Shown in pieces: positions 1-8,550 of a stretch of DNA of 64,000 nt. A program made the translations under genes and the position numbers. Source of the DNA: DASVTR01 sp036382855 (GTDB lineage Bacteria > Acidobacteriota > Blastocatellia > Pyrinomonadales > Pyrinomonadaceae); the NCBI GenBank assembly GCA_036382855.1, contig DASVPO010000008.1, positions 248,001 to 312,000 of the forward strand, written 5' to 3'. The notes beneath the pieces were generated by a model, which saw only the letters and a list, made by a program, of their open reading frames with translations, was not told the DNA's origin and made no database searches. Numbering within the stretch: position 1 is the first letter of the stretch; each line of letters starts with the position of its first letter.

Positions 1-1989
1 TCAATCAGTCTGCCGTCGCCCGTCGCTCCGAACGCGACTGTTGATGTGAGCGTTTCATATCGCATGCCCGTGCCGGAGAATACGGGGCTGGCTGCGATTG
101 CTCCCGGCGGTAGTCAATTCCTGCCGCTCTCAAACTGGTATCCTGCGGCCAACACGCAGTTTTCCCTGCGCGGCCCTGATGTAGCGCCGTTCGTCTTGAG
201 GTTCAAGGGTGGGCCAATCGTTTCCTCCGGCGTGCAGGCGCAGCAGGGCGGCCAGTATGAGCAGACTTTAAACGCGCAGCCGTTTTTTCTGGAAGGCCAG
301 TGGGAGACACTTGACGGCACGGCCGCCGAGGCGCGCGGCATCAGCGCTTGGCTGCCGAAGGGAGCAAGCGCAGAAGAACGCAAGCAGGCCGAAGCGATGA
401 TCGCTTTAGCCGGAGCAGCACGCTCTTTCTTTGCGGGCCTGCTTGGCCCATCAGCGGACGTGCCCGTGCGTCTTATCAGTGTCACGCGCGGCGCTGGCTT
501 TACGGACGCAGGCACGCTGCTTCTCGACGCGGCCGCTTTTCGCCGCACGAAGATTGATTCAGCGACGGCCCTCTTGGTGGCCGAAACAATCGGCCATTTG
601 TGGATTGGAGGGAAGACGGCTGTGCGCGGCGATGGCCTGGGCGTCGTGCGCGAAGGGCTGACGCGCTATCTGGCAACGCTCTTTCTCGAAAAACAGTTTG
701 GACGCGAGGCGGCCGAAGCCGAGCGCTTACGTGAACGCATCGCCTACGCAGGCATCAGCCGCCGCGATGCTCCGCTCTCGATGACCTCGCCCTTCGACAG
801 CACTTACTATTCTTCCGTCACGAACAAGGGCGCGATGGTCTGGCGTCTGGCTGACCGCGCGCTCGGCCGCGACGCTTTCATCAACACCTTGCGCACGCTG
901 CTCCAAGCGAAAGCAAGCGACGAAAGCGGGCTGACTCTTCTTGCCTTAAGGCAAGCGTTCAGCGAGCGCGGCGGCGCTGGCTTGAAAGCCGTGCTTGACC
1001 ATGAGCTTGATCAACCGACTGACATGGACTTGCTCATCGGTCTGCCGCAACAGCGCAGCGGGCAGTGGGTTTCGGCCCTGCGCAATACGGGTTCTGTTGA
1101 TGCGACTGTGACGGTGCAGGCCGTGACCGCGAGCGGACAGCGCTTGAGCGTTGAGGCGACCATTCCTGCGCGCGGTTTCGGTGAAGCCATCTTTAATACG
1201 ACCGCACAGCCGACGCGCGTCGAAGTTGACCCCGACAAACTCTATCCGCAGCTTGATTATGCAAACGACGTTGCGCCGCGCACGCGCCTGAGCGAGGAAG
1301 CGCTCTCGGAGGCTTCGACTCTCTTGGCCCAGCAAAACTTTGCGCGCACGGAAGCAATCGCACGCGAAGTGCTGTCGCTCGCGCCGGGCATCACGGAGGC
1401 GCGCGTGCTGCTTGGGCGTGCGCTGCTGGCGCAGAATAAGCTGGACGAAGCGGAGAAAGAGTTTCGCGCGGCGCTGGACATGAACGCGCCCGCTCCTTCC
1501 ACGCTCGCCTGGGCCAACGTCGGTCTCGGAGAAATCGGCCTGCGAAAAGGGCAGGCGGCCGAGGCCGCGCGCCGTTTTAATGAAGCTGTGAGGGTTGATG
1601 CTGAATATGCTTCGACGCTGGCGGCGCGTGCAGGGCGCATCAGGGCTGAGACGGCTGCAAACACCGCTCCGGCAGTTGACGAATCGGCCAAAGCTTTCAT
1701 CGCGCAATTCGATGCCGCGATTAAAGGCGGCAGAAAGGCCGACATCGAGGCGTTGATTGTTCCGGGTGAATTGACGACCTTCGTCAAAGGGATTATCGGC
1801 AGCCAGCCTGAGACGTGGACGACGCGCGTGCTGCGCACGGAGCAGTTGGACAGCAACCGCCTGGCGGCAGACGTGAGCATTAGCGCACGCCAGTTGGGGC
1901 GCGACCAGGCGGGCACGGCAGTCCTTGTGCTTGCGCGCGCAGGCGGCAGTTGGAAAGTCGCCGGAATAGAATTCTTCGAGGTGCGTTGA
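1..1989 (+). CDS. M1-peptidase-like protein with C-terminal TPRs, 5' partial
   Basis: The reading frame is open from base 1 with no stop, so the gene begins upstream; the first start in the window is GTG at 46. The visible part has a beta-rich N-terminal region, then a helical block at about residues 170-310 laid out like the catalytic domain of M1 aminopeptidases. The zinc motif HExxH is replaced by ETIGHLW, so this is probably a non-catalytic gluzincin relative. TPR-like repeats follow at about residues 430-560 (for example ARVLLGRALLAQNKLDEAEK) and a small alpha/beta tail of NTF2-like size ends the protein. The true N-terminus, and any signal peptide, cannot be seen. It ends 1 base before kdsC, so the two are probably co-transcribed. 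The function is unknown; assignment to the M1 fold is an inference from layout. Confidence 0.6.
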   Translation, partial: SISLPSPVAPNATVDVSVSYRMPVPENTGLAAIAPGGSQFLPLSNWYPAANTQFSLRGPDVAPFVLRFKGGPIVSSGVQAQQGGQYEQTLNAQPFFLEGQWETLDGTAAEARGISAWLPKGASAEERKQAEAMIALAGAARSFFAGLLGPSADVPVRLISVTRGAGFTDAGTLLLDAAAFRRTKIDSATALLVAETIGHLWIGGKTAVRGDGLGVVREGLTRYLATLFLEKQFGREAAEAERLRERIAYAGISRRDAPLSMTSPFDSTYYSSVTNKGAMVWRLADRALGRDAFINTLRTLLQAKASDESGLTLLALRQAFSERGGAGLKAVLDHELDQPTDMDLLIGLPQQRSGQWVSALRNTGSVDATVTVQAVTASGQRLSVEATIPARGFGEAIFNTTAQPTRVEVDPDKLYPQLDYANDVAPRTRLSEEALSEASTLLAQQNFARTEAIAREVLSLAPGITEARVLLGRALLAQNKLDEAEKEFRAALDMNAPAPSTLAWANVGLGEIGLRKGQAAEAARRFNEAVRVDAEYASTLAARAGRIRAETAANTAPAVDESAKAFIAQFDAAIKGGRKADIEALIVPGELTTFVKGIIGSQPETWTTRVLRTEQLDSNRLAADVSISARQLGRDQAGTAVLVLARAGGSWKVAGIEFFEVR

Positions 1990-1990
1990 G

Positions 1991-2530
1991 ATGATGCCTG
2001 GTGACCAATCGGAGGTTGAGAAGCGTGCGGCGCGCGTGAAGCTTTTGCTGATGGACTGCGACGGCGTGCTGACGGACGGGCGCATCATTCTGCTTGGCGC
2101 AGACGACGAGCAAAAAAGCTTTCACACGCGCGACGGCCACGGGCTGGTGTTATTGCACCGTGCGGGTCTTCGTTCAGGCATCATTTCGGGAAACAAGTCT
2201 TCGGCAGTTGAGAGGCGTGCGCGGGATCTAGGCATCGCTTATGTTCGACAAGGAACGTGGGACAAGATTGTGGAGTTTGAAGAAGTGCTGAAGGAGGCAG
2301 GGGTTGACGATGCCGAGGCGGCCTTTATTGGAGACGACGTGACGGATATCCCTTTGATGCAGCGCGTCGGTCTGGCCGTGGCGGTCGCGGATGCGGCGGA
2401 AGAGGTGCGCGGCGTCGCGCATTTCGTCACACAGCTTCCGGGCGGCTTCGGCGCTGTGCGTGAAGTGACGGATCTGATTCTCAAAGCGCAGGGGCGCTGG
2501 GCCGAGTTGATGCGTAAGTATATCAAGTGA
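1991..2530 (+). CDS. kdsC: KdsC-type 3-deoxy-D-manno-octulosonate 8-phosphate phosphatase
   Basis: A cytoplasmic HAD-superfamily phosphatase that would remove phosphate from KDO 8-phosphate on the way to CMP-KDO and lipid A/LPS core. At 179 residues it matches the small, cap-less C0-type HAD proteins. Motif I is MDCDGVLTDG (Asp22 nucleophile, Asp24 acid/base); the ISGNKSSAVERRARDLGI segment is the expected motif II region, and FIGDDVTDIPLM is motif IV. The gene starts 1 base after the previous stop; a second ATG three bases on (1994) is equally possible. It is direct evidence for an LPS-type outer membrane. A related YrbI-type sugar phosphatase cannot be fully excluded. Confidence 0.85.
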   Translation: MMPGDQSEVEKRAARVKLLLMDCDGVLTDGRIILLGADDEQKSFHTRDGHGLVLLHRAGLRSGIISGNKSSAVERRARDLGIAYVRQGTWDKIVEFEEVLKEAGVDDAEAAFIGDDVTDIPLMQRVGLAVAVADAAEEVRGVAHFVTQLPGGFGAVREVTDLILKAQGRWAELMRKYIK

Positions 2531-2602
2531 GCGCGCAAGGTGGGATTGACATTGCTTTCGTCAGCAAGCATCCTGTCGTTGATTACTTTCTTCTAAGGGG
2601 GA

Positions 2603-3001
2603 ATGAAAAAGGTGGACACTCCGCGGCAGGTCTTGTTCGTTGAAGACACTTCGGACACGCGTGACCTCGTTGAATTCAGCTTGAAGCAGGACGGCTTTGA
2701 AGTCGTAACGGCGCAGACGGCCGAAGAGGGCCTGAAGCAGGCTCGCTCTCGTCCCTTCTCGCTGATTCTGCTCGACATCGGTTTGCCGGATAAAGACGGT
2801 CTCGAACTCTGCCGCGAAATCCGCCTCTTCGACCAGCAGACGCCCATCCTCTTCTACACGGCCTTTGCCGAACTCTTAGACATGAATGAAGCCGCCAGAG
2901 CAGGCGCGCAGGGCTGCCTGCGCAAGCCCGAAGACACGCCGCGCCTGGGCGAGATTGCGCGCCGCCTTATAGAAGAAACACGCCAGCCCGAAGAGACTTA
3001 A
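2603..3001 (+). CDS. single-domain response regulator (CheY-like receiver)
   Basis: A stand-alone receiver of 132 residues with no output domain. The conserved residues are present: acidic pair Glu14-Asp15 (FVEDTSD), phospho-acceptor Asp58 in LILLDIGLPDKDG, Thr86 in LFYTA and Lys108 in LRKPED. It should accept phosphate from a histidine kinase and act through protein-protein contact or as a relay. The ATG follows a strong AAGGGGG ribosome site at about 2596-2602. No kinase gene is adjacent, so its partner is unknown; two histidine kinases occur elsewhere in the window. Confidence 0.88.
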   Translation: MKKVDTPRQVLFVEDTSDTRDLVEFSLKQDGFEVVTAQTAEEGLKQARSRPFSLILLDIGLPDKDGLELCREIRLFDQQTPILFYTAFAELLDMNEAARAGAQGCLRKPEDTPRLGEIARRLIEETRQPEET

Positions 3002-3018
3002 ACGGCGGCACGGTTTAT

Positions 3019-3047
3019 TTGACAGCCTGCCGCACGTTGATTATCTT
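3019..3047 (+). promoter_or_regulatory. sigma-70-type promoter for tRNA-Gly
   Basis: TTGACA (3019-3024), a 17-base spacer and TATCTT (3042-3047) lie about 70 bases upstream of the tRNA. The -35 element is perfect and the -10 matches four of six consensus bases. The same TATCTT -10 occurs upstream of gap. Confidence 0.6.
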
Positions 3048-3118
3048 ACAGGCACGACGGAGGCGAATCAGGATGTGCGAACTGCCTCCATCACACGAGC
3101 CTTCCTGATTGCTCTTGA

Positions 3119-3190
3119 GCGGGCGTAACTCAATGGTAGAGTGTCAGCTTCCCAAGCTGAAAGTTGCGAGTTCGAGCCTCGTCGCCCGCT
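3119..3190 (+). tRNA. tRNA-Gly (anticodon CCC)
   Basis: A full cloverleaf can be folded. The acceptor GCGGGCG pairs with CGCCCGC (3183-3189) with discriminator T3190. The D arm contains AATGGTAGAGT, the anticodon stem TCAGC/GCTGA encloses loop TTCCCAA (anticodon CCC at 3151-3153), and the T arm GCGAG-TTCGAGC-CTCGT contains one G:U pair. CCA is not encoded. It reads GGG glycine codons. Confidence 0.93.
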
Positions 3191-3289
3191 TATCAATAAC
3201 CCCTGCGATTGAATAACATGCTCTCGCGTCGTCTCATCGTTTCGTGTTTACTGTCAGCCTCCGTATCCTCCGTCGTCGAGTAGAAGAAG

Positions 3290-3320
3290 GGCGTTGACGT
3301 ATTGTAAATAAACGCCTTTT
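3290..3320 (+). terminator. weak terminator-like hairpin after tRNA-Gly
   Basis: GGCGTT (3290-3295) pairs with AACGCC (3311-3316) and is followed by TTTT. The stem is only six base pairs with a 15-base loop, so this is a tentative intrinsic terminator about 100 bases beyond the tRNA. Nothing else was recognised between 3191 and 3397. Confidence 0.35.
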
Positions 3321-3397
3321 GGTGCGGAAGCGTATGCTTTGCCCACATCCTGAAACTCGCCGTCTCAATTCGTCCTGTTGATTAACGCCTCCCTAAC

Positions 3398-3412
3398 TGG
3401 CACAATGCTTGC
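3398..3412 (+). promoter_or_regulatory. sigma-54 (-24/-12) promoter
   Basis: TGGCACAATGCTTGC matches the RpoN consensus TGGCAC-N5-TTGC, with the invariant GG (3399-3400) and GC (3411-3412) separated by exactly 10 bases. A transcript would begin near 3424, about 38 bases before the proposed TTG start of the lipoprotein at 3462. Sigma-54 promoters need an AAA+ activator; an NtrC-family protein is encoded at 13258-14637, although no link between them is shown. Confidence 0.75.
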
Positions 3413-3461
3413 GATAACAGGTGGGCTTAAACGGTTAATTCAGACAGGAGGAAGAAGAATC

Positions 3462-4097
3462 TTGCGTATCAAGCTTATCGGGGTCTACGGCATTCTGGCG
3501 CTCTCGGCGTTGGCCGCGGGATGCTCAGAGTCCAGCAACACCGCGAACACAAACAGCGCTGCCACGACAAACACCGTGGCGACAACGACGAACACAACAT
3601 CCACCACCCAGCCAGCGAGCGTCTCCGATGCAAGCGATTCAGAGGTTACTGAGACGACAGACACGGCGACCGGCGATAAAGTTCAGACACGAACCTTCAG
3701 AGAAAATAAGCGCATCTCAAGAGTCGTCGTGACGACGACGAAGGCGGGCAAGCGCACCGTCAAGGTCTACCCGCGCGGCAGCGGCGAACCACGCGATTTG
3801 CCTGAAGGCAGGGTTGAAAATGCGTTGCAGGCTTCGGGCGATGCCATCGCTGACGCCGCCGGATTTGTCGGCGACAAGGCGGAAGATGCCGCTGGCGCAG
3901 CGAAGAAGGGCGTCAATGCAGTCGGTGATAAGGCTGAAGATGTCGGCGGCAAGGCTGTGAAGGGAGCCAAAGAGGTTGGCGACAAGGCCGAAGACGTTGG
4001 CGATAAGGCGGTCAAAGGCGCTAAGAAAGTCGGAGAGAAAACTGTCGAGGGAGCGAAGAAGGCTGGCAGCAAGATAAAGGATGCCGTCACGCCCTAA
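3462..4097 (+). CDS. predicted lipoprotein with 18-residue amphipathic (LEA-like) repeats
   Basis: The start is taken as TTG at 3462, because an AGGAGG-type ribosome site lies at 3446-3452 and translation from there gives a compact signal peptide ending in ALAAGC, a slightly atypical lipobox; an ATG at 3378 lies upstream of the sigma-54 promoter. After the cysteine comes a Thr/Asn/Ser-rich linker, then a short charged domain containing VVVTTTKAGKRTVKVYPRG. The C-terminal 75 or so residues are about four units of 18 residues with the pattern VGDKAEDVGxKAVKGAK, rich in Lys, Ala, Asp and Gly. They resemble LEA/apolipophorin-type stress helices. A stress-induced envelope lipoprotein is plausible. 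No enzymatic domain was recognised. Confidence 0.72.
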   Translation: MRIKLIGVYGILALSALAAGCSESSNTANTNSAATTNTVATTTNTTSTTQPASVSDASDSEVTETTDTATGDKVQTRTFRENKRISRVVVTTTKAGKRTVKVYPRGSGEPRDLPEGRVENALQASGDAIADAAGFVGDKAEDAAGAAKKGVNAVGDKAEDVGGKAVKGAKEVGDKAEDVGDKAVKGAKKVGEKTVEGAKKAGSKIKDAVTP

Positions 4098-4131
4098 GCT
4101 TCAATCAAGGTTTCAAAATATAAACTACCGT

Positions 4132-4168
4132 GAAGGCAGTCGTTAATTGACGGCTGCCTTCCGTTTTG
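4132..4168 (+). terminator. intrinsic terminator of the lipoprotein gene
   Basis: GAAGGCAG (4132-4139) pairs with CTGCCTTC (4154-4161), extended inward by CGT/ACG, and is followed by a T-rich run starting CGTTTTGTG. It lies 35 bases after the lipoprotein stop codon and would isolate that gene as a single-gene sigma-54 transcript. Confidence 0.7.
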
Positions 4169-4338
4169 TGCTTCCGAACGAATCACGCCGGAGCGTTACA
4201 ACGTCGCAACTCTTCATGTTCACTCAACGCTCTCAAGACCTTCAAGCCGACTGATGCTATACTGAGCTTTCCCTGCCGGAACATTCCAACAAATCTTCAG
4301 GCAGGCCAGCACGTCTCTCGGAAACGATTGGAGAAGCC

Positions 4339-4635
4339 ATGGCGGACAACACACGCTTTACATTGATTTGCCCCTGCTGCGAAGCCACACTGACAGTTGA
4401 TGCGCAGACGGGCGCTCTCATTTCCCACGAAGAGAAGTCGAAACCCGTTGCTTCCTTCGATGAAATGTTCAAGGGGCTCGACAAGCAGAAGCAGATGCGC
4501 GACCAGCTCTTTCAACAGGAACTCAGCTCGCAGAAAGACCGCGAGCGACTGCTCGAAGAGAAGTTTCGCGAAGCGATGAAGCGCGCCGAGAAGGACAAGG
4601 ATAAGCCTTACATCAACCCGCTCGACGTAGATTAA
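4339..4635 (+). CDS. small zinc-ribbon/coiled-coil protein of unknown function
   Basis: A 98-residue protein. The N-terminus contains CPCCEATLTVD, a CxxC-type half zinc ribbon, and residues 38-85 are charged and helical (QKQMRDQLFQQELSSQKDR), suggesting a coiled coil. It ends in YINPLDVD. A GGAG ribosome site is 7 bases before the ATG. There is no signal peptide, so it is probably cytoplasmic. I do not recognise a named family. Because only one CxxC pair is visible, metal binding would need dimerisation or other ligands. Confidence 0.65.
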   Translation: MADNTRFTLICPCCEATLTVDAQTGALISHEEKSKPVASFDEMFKGLDKQKQMRDQLFQQELSSQKDRERLLEEKFREAMKRAEKDKDKPYINPLDVD

Positions 4636-4636
4636 A

Positions 4637-4709
4637 GATGTCCAAAGTCCAAGGTCCAAAGTCGGGCACGCGGGTTCGAAGTTTGAACTCTGGACATCGG
4701 ACTTTGGGC
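4637..4709. repeat. dispersed intergenic repeat, TCCAAAGTCC words
   Basis: The left part contains GTCCAAAGTCCAAGG followed by TCCAAAGTC; the right part (GACATCGGACTTTGG) is an imperfect inverted copy, so the RNA could fold back. The 24-base string at 4640-4663 recurs identically at 55571-55594, inside the bchH N-terminal half. It starts right after the stop codon of the preceding gene. The remaining bases to 4867 hold no recognised gene. Confidence 0.75.
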
Positions 4710-4867
4710 GATTTTAACGATGAAACAAATTTGCTCGGTATTCGTAAGAAAAGAACCGGCGTACAACAGCCTGCCAGCGTGAGTGCATCCAAGAGCGCGT
4801 GAGGGAAGTTAGCCGGAAGATTTATCGAAAGCCGCCGTTCACACTCAAAAAATTGGAGTCATCATCA

Positions 4868-6262
4868 ATGCGTCGTTTCTCTTTAACAGCGCTCGTCGTC
4901 TGCGCCTCTGCTCTGCTGAGCGCCGCGCTCCTTTCGTCAAACATCATGGCGCAAAAAAGCACGAACACGAAAATCCCGAAGATTAGCTACCGCGAGCGCA
5001 GCCTCGCCAACGGCCTGCGTCTCTTAAGCGTCGAAGACCATGGCAGCCCGACCGTCTCTATACAGGTCTGGTATCACGTCGGCTCGAAGGACGACCCGCA
5101 GGGGCGCAGCGGCTTCGCGCATCTCTTCGAGCACATCATGTTCAAGAGCACGAAGAACATGAAGTCCGAGATGCTGGACCGTTTGACGGAGGATGTCGGC
5201 GGCTTCAACAACGCGTTTACGGCCGACGACGTGACGGTCTATTACGAGGTCGTGCCCTCGAATTATCTGGAAACGCTGCTCTGGGCCGAATCCGACCGAC
5301 TGGGTGCGCTTAATGTTGACGACCCGAATTTCAAATCCGAGCGCGACGTGGTTAAGGAAGAGTTTCGCCAGAATTATGTTGCGCCGCCCTACGGCAAACT
5401 CAATCTGCTGGTCGAGCAAAAATCATGGGTCAAGCATCCGTACCAGCGCCCAGGCATCGGCAACATAGAAGAGTTGAACGCCGCGACCATTGAAGACGTG
5501 CGCGCGTTTCATGGTGATTACTACCGGCCCGACAACGTGACGCTCGTTGTTGCCGGAGACTTCGACCCGAAGCAGCTTGACGCGTGGGTTGATAAATATT
5601 TTGGCCGGCTGCAAAAGCCGACGAAGCCTCTGCCGCGCGTCGAAGTCAAGGAGCCTGCGCGCACGGCCGAGCGTCGCTTTATTGAGTACGGTCAAAACGT
5701 TCCGCTGCCCGCTGTCGTGCTCACATATTTAGCTCCGCCCGCTGCGAGCGCAGATGCCGTTGCGCTGCGCGTCGCGGAAGCAATCCTCTCGTCGGGCAAT
5801 TCGTCGCGTCTCTATCGCGCTCTCGTCTACGAGCAGCAACTTGCACAGGAAGCAGAGGCCGACGCAGATCTGCGCGAAGACCCGGGCCTCTTTAAATTCC
5901 AGGCCGTCCTCGCCAGCGAGAAGAAGCCTGAGGATGCGGAGCGCTCTCTGCTGGCCGAACTGAAGAAGATGCAGGACGCGCCCGTGAGCAGCGCCGAATT
6001 GGAGAAGGCAAAGAATCAACTCGTGACGAACAAGCTGCGCGAACGCGAGACGAATAACGGCAAGGCGCTGGCGCTCGGCGAAGCGGCCGTGCTCCTGGGA
6101 GACGCGAACCGCGTCAACACGGACATAGAGCGCCTGCAAGCCGTCACGGCCGCAGACGTGCAGCGCGTCATGCGTCAATACTTCACCGACACGAACCGTG
6201 TCGTCATCTACTACCTGCCTGAATCCGCGCGCAAGACCGCACAAGGAGGTCAGGGGAAATAA
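4868..6262 (+). CDS. M16 family zinc metalloprotease (active subunit)
   Basis: A secreted pitrilysin/processing-peptidase homologue. Starting at ATG 4868 gives a clear signal peptide (RRF followed by a hydrophobic stretch, ending near NIMAQ). The inverted zinc motif is HLFEH (His85, Glu88, His89), with the third ligand expected in ERDVVKEEFR about 75 residues later. The second M16 domain occupies the C-terminal half. A frame extension back to 4799 would add 23 charged residues before the signal and is unlikely. It lies 2 bases before a second M16 gene lacking the zinc motif, the usual active/inactive pair that forms one clam-shaped protease. Substrates are probably unfolded periplasmic peptides. 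Confidence 0.9.
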   Translation: MRRFSLTALVVCASALLSAALLSSNIMAQKSTNTKIPKISYRERSLANGLRLLSVEDHGSPTVSIQVWYHVGSKDDPQGRSGFAHLFEHIMFKSTKNMKSEMLDRLTEDVGGFNNAFTADDVTVYYEVVPSNYLETLLWAESDRLGALNVDDPNFKSERDVVKEEFRQNYVAPPYGKLNLLVEQKSWVKHPYQRPGIGNIEELNAATIEDVRAFHGDYYRPDNVTLVVAGDFDPKQLDAWVDKYFGRLQKPTKPLPRVEVKEPARTAERRFIEYGQNVPLPAVVLTYLAPPAASADAVALRVAEAILSSGNSSRLYRALVYEQQLAQEAEADADLREDPGLFKFQAVLASEKKPEDAERSLLAELKKMQDAPVSSAELEKAKNQLVTNKLRERETNNGKALALGEAAVLLGDANRVNTDIERLQAVTAADVQRVMRQYFTDTNRVVIYYLPESARKTAQGGQGK

Positions 6263-6264
6263 GT

Positions 6265-7764
6265 ATGCTCAAAAGATTCTTCTCTCAATCAATCGCGTTC
6301 ACAATCATCACCGGCTTCATCATGGCACTAACTCCGATTACTTCACTGGGCCAACAAGAGCAACCTCCGCCGCCTTCCGCCCCGCGTTCCGTCAAGCTAC
6401 CGCAACCCGTCGAGAAGAGCTTGAAGAACGGGCTGCGCGTCATCGTCGTCGAGCGCAGCGGAGCGTCAAACCTGCCGCTCGTCACGGCCGAACTGCTCGT
6501 TAAAAATGGTGGTGAAGTTGATCCCGCCAATCTGCCGGGCGTGGCTAACATGACGGCGAGCTTGCTGACCGAAGGGACTGCGACGCGCACCGCGCCGCAG
6601 ATTGCCGAAGAGATAGAAGCGCTCGGCGGTCGTCTGAATTCGCGCGCCGGCTGGGATGCTTCCGGCGTCAGCGTCAACGTCATGTCCGCTAGGATCGCGC
6701 CCGCGATGGCTATCCTTGCAGACGTTGCGCGCAACCCTGCTTTCAAAGACGAAGAGATAGAACGACAACGACAGCAGGCGCTCGATGAATTGAGCGTCAG
6801 GCTCAGCCAGCCGGGCACGATTGCACGCGCCGTCGCCGCGCGCGTTCTCTTCGGCCTGACTCCCTACGGCCACATGCTCTCTGGAACGCCCGAAAGCCTC
6901 GGACGCATCAAGCGCGACGACCTCGTTAAGTTTCATCAGACTTACTACCGGCCAGATAACGCCGTGCTCGTCATCGGCGGCGACATCAAGCCACAGGACG
7001 CATTCAGCCTCGCCGAAAAACTTTTCGGTAACTGGCAGAAGCCCTCGACGCCGCTGCCCGCCGCGAAGTTTGATGAGCAGAACACTGCGCGTAAATCGCG
7101 TGTGCTCGTGATTGATAAGCCTGACGCTGGGCAGGCGGCGGTCGTGCTTGTGCGCAGCGGTTTGAAGCGGACTGACGCAGACTATTTTCGCGGCATCGTC
7201 GCCAACTCGGTTTTGACAGGCTATTCGGGCCGTCTTAACCAGGAGATACGCATCAAGCGCGGCCTCAGCTACGGCGCGCGCAGCAGCCTCGACGTGCGCC
7301 GCGATACTGGACCATTTACGGCCGAAACGCAGACCAAGAATGAATCCGGCGCTGAAGTCGCTTCGCTTATCATCAACGAGGTCAAGCGTCTCTCAAGCGA
7401 AGCCGTCTCTGATGCCGAGTTGACGCCGCGCAAGTCCGTCATCATCGGCAACTTCGGACGCGCTCTGGAAACCAACGACGACCTCGTTACACAGATTGGC
7501 AATCTGGCGCTCTACGGCATCAACCTGAGCGAGATAAACAACTACATCAACAACGTGCAGTCCGTCACGGCCGCCGACGTGCAGAAGTTTGCGGGCGCAC
7601 GCCTCGTCGCCTCCGATGCTTCCATTATCATCGTCGGCAAGGCCAGCGAATTTCTGGAAGCCCTGCGCAAGCAGTTTCCTGACGTTGAAGTGATTCCCGT
7701 AGCAGACCTCGATTTGAACGGCGCGGCCCTGCGTCGTCAGGCCACGATGGGCACGAAACAGTGA
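6265..7764 (+). CDS. M16 family protein, non-catalytic partner subunit
   Basis: Homologous to the gene just upstream but the zinc motif is gone: the position of HxxEH reads NMTASLLTEGT, as in the inactive partner of bacterial M16 heterodimers. A signal peptide is visible (SIAFTIITGFIMALTPITSLGQ) followed by a Pro-rich linker and two M16 domains (LFGLTPYGHMLSGTPESL and YYRPDNAVLVIGGDI are typical). At 499 residues it has the usual length. It is presumably co-translated with, and structurally complements, the active subunit. Confidence 0.88.
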   Translation: MLKRFFSQSIAFTIITGFIMALTPITSLGQQEQPPPPSAPRSVKLPQPVEKSLKNGLRVIVVERSGASNLPLVTAELLVKNGGEVDPANLPGVANMTASLLTEGTATRTAPQIAEEIEALGGRLNSRAGWDASGVSVNVMSARIAPAMAILADVARNPAFKDEEIERQRQQALDELSVRLSQPGTIARAVAARVLFGLTPYGHMLSGTPESLGRIKRDDLVKFHQTYYRPDNAVLVIGGDIKPQDAFSLAEKLFGNWQKPSTPLPAAKFDEQNTARKSRVLVIDKPDAGQAAVVLVRSGLKRTDADYFRGIVANSVLTGYSGRLNQEIRIKRGLSYGARSSLDVRRDTGPFTAETQTKNESGAEVASLIINEVKRLSSEAVSDAELTPRKSVIIGNFGRALETNDDLVTQIGNLALYGINLSEINNYINNVQSVTAADVQKFAGARLVASDASIIIVGKASEFLEALRKQFPDVEVIPVADLDLNGAALRRQATMGTKQ

Positions 7765-7816
7765 AGCCTGCTATTTGAGATTTGAGATGCTGAATCGAAA
7801 GGAGAGCGATAAGCCC

Positions 7817-8464
7817 ATGCGACTGATGCTGAAGCTGGCAAGCCGCGTTTTATGTCTCACATTATTAACCTGCGCTGCGACTCTCATCTCGTTGGCCCAA
7901 GCGAATGAGGCGATAATCACGCAGCCGCGCGAAGAGACATCCATTTTCCTCTCCGAACTTGGGAGCCGCGAACCTTTCGTGCGGCAGCAGGCGGCCGAAG
8001 AACTGGCGCGACGGGCCGACACGGAGCACTTAAAACTTGTCGAAGGCTATCGTCTTCAGGAGAAGAACGCACGCGTCAAAGTAGCGCTCGATTGGGCGCT
8101 TTATCGCATGGGCAAAAACGAATCACTCTTTGCGCTCGTGCAAGCGCTCGATTCATCTCAAGCCGAACAGGCCGCAGGCTATCTGACCCAACTCGATAGC
8201 CCGCAGCCGCTCTACATTTTCCTGGGTCGCACGAAACGCGTCGCGCAAGTTCGGCTGCTCGAACTCTTAGGCCAGATCGGCGACGCGGAAACTCTCGAAC
8301 GTATCAAGCCTCTGCTCGAATCCTTCGAGCCGACCGTGGCCGTCGCCGCAGAGCACGCGACCGAACAAATCAATACTCGACTCTCGCAACAGCAGCAGCA
8401 AACTGTTGACCCCTCGCCCACACGTCCGCGCCAAGTCGGCACAACAAGCGAAGACACGCCTTAA
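7817..8464 (+). CDS. secreted HEAT-repeat-like protein
   Basis: The start at 7817 (MRLMLK) gives a signal peptide ending near SLAQA; an upstream ATG at 7775 would bury it. The mature part consists of paired helices of HEAT/PBS-lyase type (LGSREPFVRQQAAEELARRA, then LLGQIGDAETLERIKPLLES), ending in a Gln-rich and Thr/Pro-rich tail. About 215 residues. No catalytic residues are evident; a periplasmic scaffold role would be typical. It follows the M16 pair in the same direction by 52 bases and may belong to the same operon. Confidence 0.65.
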   Translation: MRLMLKLASRVLCLTLLTCAATLISLAQANEAIITQPREETSIFLSELGSREPFVRQQAAEELARRADTEHLKLVEGYRLQEKNARVKVALDWALYRMGKNESLFALVQALDSSQAEQAAGYLTQLDSPQPLYIFLGRTKRVAQVRLLELLGQIGDAETLERIKPLLESFEPTVAVAAEHATEQINTRLSQQQQQTVDPSPTRPRQVGTTSEDTP

Positions 8465-8473
8465 ACTTCATAC

Positions 8474-8547
8474 GGTTTCCGGCTTCAAGTTTAAGGTTTC
8501 AGGTTGCTCATTATTAACCTGAAACCTTAAACTTGAAGCCAGAAACC
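8474..8547. repeat. 32-bp inverted repeat between genes
   Basis: The left arm (8474-8505) and right arm (8516-8547) are reverse complements over 32 bases with one mismatch and enclose a 10-base loop. The words GGTTTC and CTTCAAGTTTAAGG recur within an arm. The right arm ends 4 bases before the UbiD-family start codon. There is no T-run, so it is not a standard terminator; it belongs to the word-like hairpins listed elsewhere in this window. Confidence 0.85.
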
Positions 8548-8550
8548 CTT

